Shown piece after piece: positions 1-11,625 of a stretch of 64,000 bases of DNA. The notes under the pieces are model-generated. The model did not search any database. It was given only the letters and a program-made list of their open reading frames with translations, and had not been told where the DNA came from. The translations under genes and the position numbers were made by a program. Source of the DNA: Litoditis marina. Taxonomy: Eukaryota; Nematoda; Chromadorea; Rhabditida; Rhabditidae. The stretch's first letter is position 1; each line of letters starts with the position of its first letter. Location of the stretch: assembly GCA_964036275.1 (NCBI GenBank), contig OZ038438.1:13410720-13474719 (forward strand). Reading direction: 5' to 3'.

Positions 1-112
1 GGTCCCGTTAACCACACGAATGACGTTAAAAAACTCTTGAGTTTTGCAGAATGCTTTACACAAAATATGCCGTTGTTGTGACTGGACCGTGTTTATGTGA
101 CATTGATTACAG

Positions 113-3100
113 GTGCCTAGACCAGTGAAAAACAGTTCAGATATAATGACAGTGGATGTTGGCGCTTCGTTGATACGAATAATTGATGTGGTTTGTTTCT
201 CCATTATTTCTCACGATAACGTTTGTTGGTAATACCTAACTATCCAGTTCCGATTGGTTTGTTTCATACACTCTACGTGTTTCAATGCACGTTAACCACA
301 TTTCTGATCAGTTTATTAAAAAACATCCATTAGCATTTTCCGTTGAGATTATGAGAACACCTCGAAATTATTCATGAATGAAAGCAGAACATAATTACGT
401 AGATGAACATTTATACTCGGTGATGAGTATTATAGTCCGTTTACTCAACACTCTAAAGTATTCTCTTTCAGGATGAGAAGAACCAAGTTCTCACCACAAA
501 CCTATGGCTCGAAATGGTACATATTTGTTTTATTCGACAACACGGTTGAATAACGGTCAAATTACTGCAAACACTGATCAAAAATAACAATGAGACTACC
601 AATATTTTGAGGCAATCACTGAAAGGCTGATTCACACAGATCTGAATAAATTATTCGGACACAGTGATGGTAATGTAGTTTGTACGTTTTTCTTTCTCAT
701 TCTGATAGCTACAGTCAATTCATTGTTTTCAAAAATCATTTCTTATTCTTATTCATAACACATTCCCTACAGAAGTGGGCGGATGCCAAACTCACTTGGG
801 ATCCGAAGAAGTATGGCGGACTTCAAACATTGCACATTCCGAGCGATTTGATATGGACCCCCGACCTAGTACTCTACAATAAGTAAGCTTATTTTCTCTC
901 AGTTTTTCCAACGTTTCAAGTTACAACTCAAAAATCGCTCATTATTTTTGCTTTTTTTGTTTCGAGTTAAGTTGATTTTGCATTTATACTTCATATTTTG
1001 AGTAACTAGCTGGTATTTAAACAAATTCACATGGTTTTTTCTTCAGTGCGGCCGGCGACCCAGACATAACGATCCTAACCGATGCTCTAGTGACTCATGA
1101 CGGATTGGTTTTCTGGCAGCCGCCTGCTATCTACAAGTCATTTTGCCCGGTTGGTTTTCGGTACCTCGAAAAATTATTTAAAGAAGAAAAATAACTTAGC
1201 TTCATGATAATTTCTCGAAGGCCATCATCATCTGTACTTGTGTGGTCTTCGCATGTTTTCGACGAAAAAAGACAAGACAGAAAATCACGATAGTACAAAA
1301 CATTCATCAAACATCTCTGAAAACGGTTCTGCATGTAGGTATGATCATCTTTTTCATAATCTGAATAAACTAAAAATAACGATTACATTAGAGAATATAT
1401 CTCCAATGTGTTTGAATGGGTCAGATCGATGTCACGTGGTTTCCCTACGATTCTCAGAACTGTGTTATGAAGTTTGGTACGTGGACCTATACGGGTAGAT
1501 ATGTTGATCTGCGACAACTTCCAAAAGGTAGGTTGAAATGCTCAATAAGTATTTAAACTCATCCAAGACCCTTAAATTCTCTCCATTAGGAGGATAGTTC
1601 GTTTCACCCATCGATAGTTTAGTAACTTTCAGTGGGCGGAGTCAATTATGTTGGAAACTTTCCAACAGCGACCTGCCTGATCAAAACTGGTGCACAAGCT
1701 GGGTATTGAACTCAGCTGTGATAGGTGGCGCAGCGCCCACAAGATGGTTGTTTTTGAATGTTAATTTTATTGCACTAAAAGGGGTTTAAATTACTTATAT
1801 GAGTACCTTTTGAACACAAAATATGTGCAAAAAACGCAAAATAACCATTTTTCAGATTTGTAATGAAAAGACTGGCAAGCTGAACAGTCGCCTGTAATAT
1901 AGGGTTCGAACTATATTAGTTTTTCAAATGAATTGAACACAGCATTCATATCCATTTTCCGTGTTTTACATGGCTATGTACTTGACCAACAGTATAACTA
2001 AAGCGTTGATTGATGAACCTAATGTTTGTTCATTCAGAAGATATCAAGTTGGTGAAGAAGGACGGTGCTGATGTTGAGTTCATGGAGCAGGGCATGGATC
2101 TTAGTTTCTTCTATAGGTTGGTCGACACAAACCAAAATTCCCAAAAATCGTTTCTCATTGATTAACTCAGGAAAATAAATATTTACGAACGTGGAAATGT
2201 ACTTATTTGATCAAAATCCATTGTATCGGTGTGTAGGATGGAGCTTTAACTATGTCATGACTCATTTTGTCCATTCTGTACAATAAAGATATTTGGATGG
2301 AACCAGCTTCGAACATACTTCACCATCTTGAAAAACTCCTTCCTCTCAATGTTTAGCCGTTTTCAGGTCCGCGGAATGGGACCTGCTTTCTCTAACATCA
2401 GAACGTCACTCTGTTCTGTATGCTTCTTGCTGTGGACCAGAAAAATACGTAGACATCACCTACTACTTTGGACTGAGGTACATAACAGATTCATGCTACA
2501 TAACACGGACTGACAGCCGGTTATTGGAAAACTTATGTTGAGTGTATGTTGGTATGTTGCCCTATCTCGCAGTGTTTGTACTTTGATCCTGTTTGATTCT
2601 CGACCGAAAATTGTAGACAATGGGTTGTTTCAAGATCAAACTACAACAAATGCTGCCTATAACCTATGGGCAAATACTGTTGAGGTATTTTATAATATAA
2701 GCAACATTGTAATGCATATTTCAATTTTTTCAGAAGGAAGACACTGTTTTTCACATGCAACTTGATAATTCCGTGCTTCCTCATCTCCATTCTGACAACA
2801 TTCGTGTTCTATTTGTCCGACCACAAGATCACATTCTCCATCAGTATTCTGGTCACATTGACTGTGTTTTTCTTGGTTGGTCATGTTTGGTCATCAGACT
2901 TCCAGCTAAAGCTCACTATTTTGTTTGCTTATTTTCGAGTATTTCGACATAATAATGTACCTGTTACTTCCATTGTACCAACGGCTTTGCTGTTACCCAT
3001 TTGTTTTTGCAATCCATTGATAACTTTGCGCAATGTAAAACGAAAACTCTTTGTTTTCCAGGTTTTGATAGATCTGATGCCCCCGACGTCACTGGTTATT

Positions 3101-4897
3101 CCTATGTTTGGCCGATATTTGATTACAACATTGATATTAGTTGCACTATCTACTGTGGTTTCGGTGATAACTGTTAACTTTCGTTTTCGATCAGGATCTG
3201 CCCATAAAATGTCTCCCTGGATCAGACTGGTCTTCCTCAAGTTCTTGCCAAAGTGAGTCTTTTTTTGAGAAAGTAGAGACGGGATCGGTCGTCAGTCTGT
3301 TTTTTTTTATGAACTTCTCAATTTCTTCTCCAGCTAAAGAGGAGCTTCAGGGCCTCTCTGGGGTTGGGAAGATTTGGGTGATGTCGGAAAAATGTAGATT
3401 CTTCCAGGCCTAGTTTGGTAGAATTGAGTTTTGACGTTCAGCAGACCATTTGGTGCGTTGAGTCAACTTACTAACGTTTTTGTTTTGAGAATTTTGATGA
3501 TGTCTCGGCCACAGAAGAAAGATACAACCAGTCAAACGTCAAATCTCGTGGATCCAACCTCTCTTGTGGGCCAGCAGTACAGGACCAATTCAACGGTAGG
3601 GTGAATGGGGATGTATAGTATATATTTCGCAAAACCAGTTGGTATGAGTCACATATCGTACTGGAACTAGAACAAACGTCTCAAACCCACCTTTGGACCA
3701 CAAATAAACTACTCCAAAATACAGAAAAAAAGAACAGTGGTTCGATAAACTCCAAAAACCTCTAATCTGTTTTTCTGTAAACTATAAGTCTATGAGCAAG
3801 TGAAATTTCCAGACTGGGAATTATTCGATGTATCCAAGTACCTCGCGCCTCAAACTTCCGGTTTGTACGCCAGTTCCAACTGAGAAAGAACGGTCTCCAT
3901 ATACGTATAACACTGCATACGACTACAAAATGAGAGAATCGAACGATAAAACAAACGTAAGTTAAAAGTTTTGTTTTGCAATACCAGTGTGAAAATGCGA
4001 GAACAACAATATATTTACGTAACAGTTACATTATATTTGTTTTCAGTCAGTCAAGCCATTTCAAGAAACGCAGTCTGCTCTAGCGCCAACCGTTGCATTT
4101 CGAAAACGCAGAAAGGTAACAACAATAATAATATTTAGTATCTATGAAATTGGAATATTTAAATAGTTTTCAGCAGATTGGGGCCTACCTAAATCGATTT
4201 AACAAATTTCTTCAGGCGAAGAATCGTGTTGATGACGTTATTTTCATCAATCTGTTGAAACAAGTACGCTTCATCGCGGAGCACTTTCAGCACAACGCCA
4301 GGGAGAGTGAGGTATATAGAGTCCTAATTCTGTCAAGAAAGATAGCAAAGGGTGAAATCGATTGCAAAGCGATCGGTCGCTCATTGTTCGCCAGCACACG
4401 AGAGAAATTGTAGATCACAGATACGCAGATGAGCTGGCCGCTCTACAAACCCCCTCTACCAGACCATACGCTGTCACAACCCTTTTATGGCGGTGTATAA
4501 CGAGTTGCGTATGTTTCATTTTTAGATAGCGAAGTTCATTTCAAAAGAAACAATTGCAATTCTGTAGTTCAGCTTTATCTACACATCACGATTTCCGAAT
4601 TGTGACTGAAATTGAATGCGATCAACCACAAATCGAGCAGCATCCAAATGAACAGGTTTTCCTGATTAGACCGAACCGCATAGTGAGCATTCACAGATCT
4701 CGGACGACTGGACTTTTGTGGCAATGGTTCTGGATCGTCTGTTCCTGATCATATTCGCGGTGCTCAACGTCGGCACCATGTTCATCATACTGGAGGCGCC
4801 TTCGCTCTATGACTATAGCGAGCCCATGAATATCACTATTCCGAGTAAACCGCTGGGTCAAGCCAACCTTTTTAGTAGTCATTCTCGTTTTAAGTGA
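113..4897 (+). CDS. Nicotinic acetylcholine receptor alpha subunit, ACR-8-like (5' partial)
   Basis: Ligand-gated cation channel subunit of the Cys-loop family, acting in muscle or neuronal membrane. Fourteen exons in phase: 113-190, 472-516, 773-882, 1047-1149, 1425-1527, 2038-2116, 2367-2477, 2734-2875, 3062-3252, 3490-3595, 3813-3956, 4047-4115, 4174-4311, 4697-4897 (about 539 residues). Seen: ligand domain with [15 protein letters not shown], Cys-loop [15 protein letters not shown], vicinal Cys pair [10 protein letters not shown] (an alpha subunit), M1 [16 protein letters not shown]2 [18 protein letters not shown]3, a long variable cytoplasmic loop (3490-4311) and M4 in the last exon ending LEAPSLYDY... 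then TGA. The residue before the M2 lysine is His (DHK) instead of Glu (GEK); I recall this HK motif as a mark of the nematode ACR-8/ACR-12/LEV-8 group. Signal peptide and N-terminal exons lie before the window. Which member of the group it is I cannot say. Confidence 0.93.
2534..2612 (-). repeat. Dispersed repeat, copy 1
   Basis: Inside a receptor intron. The reverse strand carries TTCGGTCGAGAATCAAAC and GATCAAAGTACAAACAC, then a CGAGATAGGGCAACATAC motif. Related blocks occur at about 15195-15255 and 39868-39930. Short dispersed element of unknown class. Confidence 0.5.
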
Positions 4898-5175
4898 AAG
4901 CCATGGAATCAGTACTGACCGTAGCTAAATGAAATGGTTGATCATAGTCGGAGAGAATAAAGTATTTTCATAATTTGTTCTCAGTGTTACCGAACCCACG
5001 ATCGTGGGAGCAAATACTAGGTGAAATTGAGAAGTAAGAAGAAAAAAAACCATTAAATATATGACGGAGAAGAAATTATAGCAACACGTAAAAAAAAGCG
5101 CGAATAAAGACAAGTGATCAGGAAAAGAGAATTCTTTGATTAAATAAAAAACAGAAAACATTTTCTAAATATTTA

Positions 5176-8100
5176 TCACAATTTGGTGTCAAATAAAGCT
5201 AATGATTCACATAAATCCTGATTTTTCATACACATCTCTACAAATTCCTGTCTCGAAATTTCGCCATCGTTGTTCATGTCCATTTTCTGCAATATATTTG
5301 TAATTGACGGTCATGTTCAGCTCAAACATCCTTCAGTTTTTCACCAATATTCACACAAAAACTGTACTCAAAACATCTCGAAAAACCACTGCCAAATTTC
5401 TAATTTGTAGAGCCCTTTGCTTCTTTCGGTGAACTAGTTTGATGGTCTGCGTTTTCGTTGTCATCTCATTGATGCGAAAAGCTTTGAGCTTCATCTAAAA
5501 AAACTATCACTCATTTTCTTCATTTTTTTAATTCATTTCATCAGAAACACTGACAAATAGAATATAACCTGGAACAATTCCTTGACGTGCTGCTTCACAT
5601 GGTATGTTGATACAGGCGGCATGGTGTTAGAACCTAGTAGTCCATAAACTGCCCTGTGAAATGTTATTAGATTCATTCAGAAAATTTCGTCTCGAAATTG
5701 TATGTTTCTTTGTTTTCTGAACTTTCAATTGTTAATATTCGGGGTAAAATAACCTTTCTTTTGAAAAACTGTGAAAATTGCGAACCATTCGCGATTTCAA
5801 AACATGATCATGCGAAAGTTGTGAATACAACACACGAAAAACTTGTGTATGGCACTTTTACTAATACAGAAATTCAAGGTGTTACTGGTTCCTCAACGGA
5901 AATAAATATTGTGAGCACGTGTGGGTTTTTCGAACGTTTCTAGATTCATTCAGAAAATTTCGTCTCGAAATTGTATGTTTCTTTGTTTTCTGAACTTTCA
6001 ATTGTTAATATTCGTTGTAAAATAACCTTTCTTTTGAAAAACTGTGAAAATTGCGAACCATTCGCGATTTCAAAACATGATCATGCGAAAGTTGTGAATA
6101 CAACACACGAAAAACTTGTGTATGGCACTTTCTACTAATATAAAACCGTTGCTTGGTGTGTGTGTATGAGGCAAATTGTCCTTTTGGTCGAGAAGTCGGA
6201 AAATGATGCACTTTGTAGTTGGTTTTTGAAGAGAAAAAAACGTGAACAGTACGTGCTTTTCTGTTTTCATTTCAGATTTTCTGAAACCGGCTGCTGCCGG
6301 AAACTGAAATTGGTGATGAGAAAACCCGCGCTCTATGTTAAGAATAACTACCGCGCTCTATGTTAGGGAGAACTACCGCGCTCTATGTTAGGGAGAACTA
6401 CTGCGCTCTATGTTAAGGAGAACTACCGCGCTCTATGTAGGAAGAACTACTGCGCTCTATGTTAAGGAGAACTACCGCGCTCTATGTAGGAAGAACTACC
6501 GCGCTCTATGTTATTGAGAACTACCGCGCTATATGTTAAGGAGAACTCCCGCGCTCTATGTTATGAAGAACTACCGCGCTCTATGTTAGGGAGAACTACC
6601 GCGCTCTATGTTAAGAAGAACTCCCGCGCTCTATGTTAAGGAGAACTCCCGCGCTCTATGATAGGAAGAACTACCGCGCTCTATGTTAGGGAGAACTACC
6701 GCGCTCTATGTTAAGGAGAGCTACCTACTGCGCTCTATGTTAAGGAGAACTCCCGTGCTCTATGTCGGAAGAACTACCGCGCTCTATGTTAGGGAGAAAT
6801 ACCGCGCTATATGGTAAGGAGAACTCCCGCGCTTTATGTTAAGGAGAACTCTCGCGCTCTATGTTATGAAGAACTACCGCGCTCTATGTTAGGGAGAACT
6901 ACCGCGCTCTATGTTAAGGAGAACTACCGCGCTCTATGTAGGAAGAACTACTGCGCTCTATGTTAAGGAGAACTACCGCGCTCTATGTAGGAAGAACTAC
7001 CGCGCTCTATGTTATTGAGAACTACCGCGCTATATGTTAAGGAGAACTCCCGCGCTCTATGTTATGAAGAACTACCGCGCTCTATGTTAGGGAGAACTAC
7101 CGCGCTCTATGTTAAGAAGAACTCCCGCGCTCTATGTTAAGGAGAACTCCCGCGCTCTATGATAGGAAGAACTACCGCGCTCTATGTTAGGGAGAACTAC
7201 CGCGCTCTATGTTAAGGAGAGCTACCTACTGCGCTCTATGTTAAGGAGAACTCCCGTGCTCTATGTCGGAAGAACTACCGCGCTCTATGTTAGGGAGAAA
7301 TACCGCGCTATATGGTAAGGAGAACTCCCGCGCTCTATGTTAAGGAGAACTCCCGTGCTCTATGTCGGAAGAACTACCGCGCTCTATGTTATTGAGAACT
7401 ACCGCGCTATATGTTAAGGAGAACTCCCGCGCTCTATGTTATGAAGAACTACCGCGCTCTATGTTAGGGAGAACTACCGCGCTCTATGTTAAGAAGAACT
7501 CCCGCGCTCTATGTTAAGGAGAACTCCCGCGCTCTATGATAGGAAGAACTACCGCGCTCTATGTTAGGGAGAACTACCGCGCTCTATGTTAAGGAGAGCT
7601 ACCTACTGCGCTCTATGTTAAGGAGAACTCCCGTGCTCTATGTCGGAAGAACTACCGCGCTCTATGTTAGGGAGAAATACCGCGCTATATGGTAAGGAGA
7701 ACTCCCGCGCTTTATGTTAAGGAGAACTCCCGCGCTCTATGTTATGAAGAACTACCGCGCTCTATGTTAGGGAGAACTACCGCGCTCTATGTTAAGGAGT
7801 ACTCCCGCGCTCTATGTTAAGGAGAACTATCGTGCTCTATGTTAGGGAGAACTACCGCGCTCTATGTTAAGGAGAGCTACCTACTGCGCTCTATGTTAAG
7901 AAGAACTCCCGCGCTCTATGTAGGAAGAACTACCGCGCTCTATGTTAGGGAGAACTACCGCGCTCTATGTTAAGGAGAGCTACCTACTGCGCTCTATGTT
8001 AAGAAGAACTCCCGCGCTCTATGTAGGAAGAACTACCGCGCTCTATGTTAGGGAGAACTACCGCGCTCTAAGTTAGGGAGAACTCCCGGGCTCTATGTTA

Positions 8101-10806
8101 AGGAGAACTCCCGCGCTCTATGTTAGGAAGAACTACCGCGCTCTATGTTAAGGAGAACTCCCGCGCTCTATGTTAAGGAGAACTCCCGCGCTCTATGTTA
8201 AGGAGAACTCCCGCGCTCTATGTTAAGGAGAACTCCCGCGCTCTATGTTGAGGAGAACTCCCGGGCTCTATGTTAAGGAGAACTCCCGCGCTCTATGTTA
8301 GGAAGAACTACCGCGCTCTATGTTAAGGAGAACTCCCGCGCTCTATGTTAAGGAGAACTCCCGCGCTCTATGTTGAGGAGAACTCCCGCGCTCTATGTTA
8401 AGGAGAACTCCCGCGCTCTATGTTGAGGAGAGCTACCGCGCTCTATGTTAAGGAGAACTAACGCGCTCTATGTTAAGGAGAACTAACGCGCTCTATGTTG
8501 AGGAGAACTACCTACCGCACTCTATGTTAATGAGAACAACCGCGCTCTACGTGAAAGAGAACTACCGTGCTCGATTACAGTTTGGAGACGCAAATAAGGA
8601 AAACAACTTTTCGACGCAATCACCGACTAGACTCATCAAGGGAGGGACCCGGGCGTAGCCCGGGGTACCTTCCTTGTTACTAATACAGAAATTCAAGGTG
8701 TTACTGGTTCCTCAACGGAAATATATATTGTGAGCACGTGTGGGTTTTTCGAACGTTTCTAGATTCATTCAGAAAATTTCGTCTCGAAATTGTATGTTTC
8801 TTTGTTTTCTGAACTTTCAATTGTTTTTATTCGGGGTAAAATAACCTTTCTTTTGAAAAACTGTGAAAATTGCGAACCATTCGCGATTTTAAAACATGAT
8901 CATGCGAAAGTTGTGAATACAACACACGAAAAACTTGTGTATGGCACTTTTACTAATACAGAAATTCAAGGTGTTACTGGTTCCTCAACGGAAATATATA
9001 TTGTGAGCACGTGTGGGTTTTTCGAACGTTTATCTGAGATGAGTTCTGCACTGTTTGAGGCAATCCCCACTTCAATTATAGAGATAAAACCGAACTATCT
9101 ATACCTTAAAGTTCTCTTCTTTCCCATATACGTATTTTTGCAGATGATACGGAATGAATTAACTTGAAAGGAGAATATGAGAAAAAACTTAGAAATTAAG
9201 CCCAACCTGACAACTTGAAGAAGTTCGTTGTATCCAACTGCTCCCCGATTGCTCACGTCATACAGAGAGAATATCCAGTTCAATTTCTCTAGAACCGTCC
9301 CTCTCGAAATCACAGACAAACCAATAACAAACTCCTGAATCAATCAACAACTTTAACAGGTACACGACCATGATGTTCTTATATGAACTCTATGCGAGAA
9401 TAAATACAAATAGATTGTTTGTTTTGGAGTGATGCAGCACGTGAAGTTTGCAAGGACTCAAACGGTACTCGTGTGTTTGAAGATGAAATCGTTCATTTCT
9501 GATAATTGAGTTATTTGTAATGTTGTGAATGAATGAAGAAAAACCTCAAAACTTATTGTTCCGTCATTGTCGCTGTCAAACGTTCGAAACACTAATTCAG
9601 CATACTGGTCGACATTTGCCTGTGGGAAAAATTGTGAATAGACTTCTTTGAAGTTGGATAGAAGAACAGTTCCGGTAGGACAGCTCTGAAAAAAGTTATT
9701 TAGCTTTCTTCGATTTGAATAGTACACTCTCGAATGCATGAACAGGAATGCATGTTCACGAGCAGTCTCTTCCCCATCCTTTCAAGAAGTCTCTCGCATG
9801 TCACTGGATCAATGCCACAAGAGCATTCGATAATCCACCATGATGACTTCTACGAAGGTAAGGGACCAAGATCAAATCAGGAAAAGCTGCGGTTACAAAG
9901 ATCTGCGACATGTATGATGATCACCGCCTCGTAACGAAGCGAAGTGAATGAATAAATATGTCGAATATGTAAAATATGTAAACTCTCGATATCTCCGATG
10001 TTCTCCTAATCTTACCTGGTTGATTTCAAAATTATCAAAACGATGTTACCTGTTTGAAGGCTCTGTACATAATTTTCATTTCTTTCCGACTGAACTTTGT
10101 TTCGTCACATAGTTGTTTCATACTAGGAGGTCGAGCATGTATAACAGGCAAAGCTTCGCAGTCTTCACTGTCTGAAAAGTGTGAGGGTACCATTATTCAA
10201 ATGAGCCAATTTACCTCATATTCGTGTGATTATTCCCCACCAGAATCATTTACAGTGTCAAAATCCTACAGGCGCGTATCATCTGAGAAAATTTTAATGG
10301 TGTTTGATATTGGTATGGAGTGTGACCAAACGTGAGTTGCAGATTGATATACAATCACGGCGGTGATAATGATTTACAAACATTAGCGTAGATCAACTAC
10401 AAACACAGCAGATAAGATAAACATGGATGGTTGTATCCTTCAAACAAAAAAACACTTATGAACGTAGTTTTCGAATTTTCAATGTATTTAGTCTCACTGT
10501 TCTCATGACAACTATATAACTTATCTACTGGAATTTACTCACACGACTGCTTCGAAAACCTTATCTCGTAATGTATGATACACAGATGAAAAAAAAAATT
10601 AACAATCCAAATATGAGTTAGTTTTTTCGTGTTTCGCATCTAGTTAACGAAGTCAATGCTCTTCCACAAAGGGTGTAGATTCAATAATGTGTTGTTGACG
10701 CTTCCGTACAACTTACACCTTCTGCCTGATCTAGAGTGAATAGCTTGGACCGCGGCTGGTACAGTCGCTGCGAGAGGGACCAGAGCCTTCCGTAACGGCT
10801 GGCCAT
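5176..10806 (-). CDS. KChIP/neuronal calcium sensor-type EF-hand protein
   Basis: Small calcium sensor of the NCS/KChIP family, expected to bind calcium and modulate membrane targets such as Kv4-type channels. Six exons (minus strand order): 10719-10806, 10050-10171, 9545-9685, 9207-9334, 5569-5653, 5176-5286; all phases agree and give 224 residues, the usual family length. Start ATG at 10806 (MASRYGRLWSLS). Domains: helix FSRKEMKIMYRAFKQ and degenerate EF1 with the family CPTG; EF2 canonical (DSDNDGTISFEE); EF3 reads DVSNRGAVGYNE with Arg at loop position 5, so probably weak; EF4 canonical (DMNNDGEISRQE); C-terminus ALFDTKL. There is no N-terminal MGxxxS myristoylation signal, as in several KChIPs. 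The N-terminal exon and its GAAG|GTGTAAG donor are the least certain part, chosen because only that phase stays open. Intron 4 is 3.55 kb and full of repeats. Confidence 0.88.
6131..8676 (+). mobile_element. Non-autonomous Helitron-like element carrying a minisatellite
   Basis: Inserted in the middle 272-bp tandem unit. Removing it restores the target exactly (CACTT/TTACTAATACAG) with no target-site duplication. The 5' end reads TCTACTAATATAAAACC, matching the TC-initial TCTMTACTA-type Helitron 5' terminus. The 3' end has a GC-rich hairpin (CCCGGGCGTAGCCCGGG, 8648-8664), then about a dozen bases later CTTG, a one-base variant of the CTRR terminus. Helitrons are rolling-circle transposons, insert without duplication and often hold internal minisatellites. 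Usual insertion is between A and T; here it is T/T, a deviation. No Rep/helicase gene is present. Confidence 0.72.
6324..8572 (+). repeat. 25-bp minisatellite, about 90 copies
   Basis: Continuous array of a ~25-bp unit with core GCGCTCTATGTTAAGGAG followed by AACTACC or AACTCCC. Variant units (TAGGAAG, TATTGAG, TTATGAAG, GAGCTACCTACT) recur in the same order in larger blocks: the GAGCTACCTACTGCGCTC variant recurs at about 6717, 7221 and 7597 with the same neighbours, so the array grew partly by duplicating multi-unit blocks. No spacers are present, so it is not a CRISPR array. Confidence 0.97.
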
Positions 10807-11335
10807 AGGATGATCCGCCAAACATGTCTTATCTTTGTTCAATATCGAAAAGTTCAGGTGAAGGAAATAACGGATGAAGAGAGAAAAACTTGCGTGACAC
10901 GTTCAATGAGCAAAATTAAAAGTTTATGACAAACTAAATGTGAATTACATAAACTGTTGGGAAGGAGAACAGAGAGGAATGCTAGTTCAGGTACCCCGGG
11001 GACTTCGGCATAACGCAGTATGCTCCAGATCAGACTACAATATGTTAGGGTAATTACGTGAATTTCTTGGAAATAAACGAGGTATGTATCATTTCCCGTA
11101 GGGAGACCCTTCATTTATATTTTCTTTCTGGCCCACTTTGCGATTCTTTAATTGTGTCCTCCCCATCCCTCAAGTTTGAGTTGAACGAAAGATACATTCA
11201 CTTAAATTCAAGAGAGTGCTTTTGAACACAGGAGCCAGTTAGTGGATGCACAGATTAGGAGTGGAGTCGGACAATTGCCACCTATAAAAGATGAACTAGG
11301 GGATTGGAGATTTTTTTTGAGAGGAGAACAGAGAA
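10807..11335. other. Intergenic region between EF-hand gene and putative peptide gene
   Basis: No coding exon recognised. It holds a TATAAAAG box at 11283-11290 about 45 bases before the ATG of the next putative gene. Confidence 0.5.
11283..11290 (+). promoter_or_regulatory. Putative TATA box
   Basis: TATAAAAG, 46 bases upstream of the ATG at 11336, a distance that fits a short 5' leader. Confidence 0.4.
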
Positions 11336-11625
11336 ATGTTCTTATCGAAAATTATTCTCAAGTTCATTTTAGTCCATGTGCAATGTTCAGCAAGACTTAG
11401 CATCATGTGAGGAAGGCTATTCAGATAGAAATTACTCCGATAATATCAAAATTAATAATGAGAGTTTGTTAACCTAATTTCTTTCCTTTTTCATCGTAAT
11501 TTTGTCACAGGAAATTGGTATCACAAATGTGTTCCAAACGCCGCCAACGATTATTGTCTCTATTTGACCACCGAAGACGTACCGCCCCTCATAAGGCTTG
11601 TAATTGTGTGCTTGAGCGACATTGA
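11336..11625 (+). CDS. Putative small secreted, dibasic-rich peptide
   Basis: Two exons, 11336-11406 and 11511-11625, joined in phase across a 104-base intron (AT|GTGAGG donor, TTGTCACAG acceptor), giving 61 residues. Residues 1-20 are a hydrophobic, signal-peptide-like stretch (MFLSKIILKFILVHVQCSA). The rest has clusters of basic residues (SKRRQR, DHRRR) that could be processing sites, and ends KACNCVLERH. Not a family I recognise. A second frame of exon 2 is also open, so the call rests on the signal-like exon, phase match and the TATA box. It could be chance. Confidence 0.33.

Larger units (their letters stand above)
5668..9030. repeat. Three tandem ~272-bp units, middle one interrupted
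   Basis: Units at 5668-5940, 5941-6130 plus 8677-8757, and 8758-9030. Each starts TAGATTCATTCAGAAAATTT and ends near GGTTTTTCGAACGTT. Each contains a stretch without stop codons, which I take to be chance because the block lies in an intron on the opposite strand and has no coding homology I recognise. The two parts of the middle unit (190 + 81 bp) add up to one full unit once the insertion at 6131-8676 is removed. Confidence 0.9.

Noticed and set aside
5405..5500. Exon-like segment (MKLKAFRINEM...) in the EF-hand gene
   Set aside because: Including it breaks the clean phase join between 5569-5653 and 5176-5286, which gives ELFQ|KMDMNNDG as expected for the family.
6324..8572. CRISPR-like array
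   Set aside because: Units are contiguous with no unique spacers and the genome is eukaryotic.
5698..9167. Open frames repeated in the 272-bp units
   Set aside because: They are copies of a tandem repeat in an intron, two units interrupted by stops or the insertion, with no known protein.
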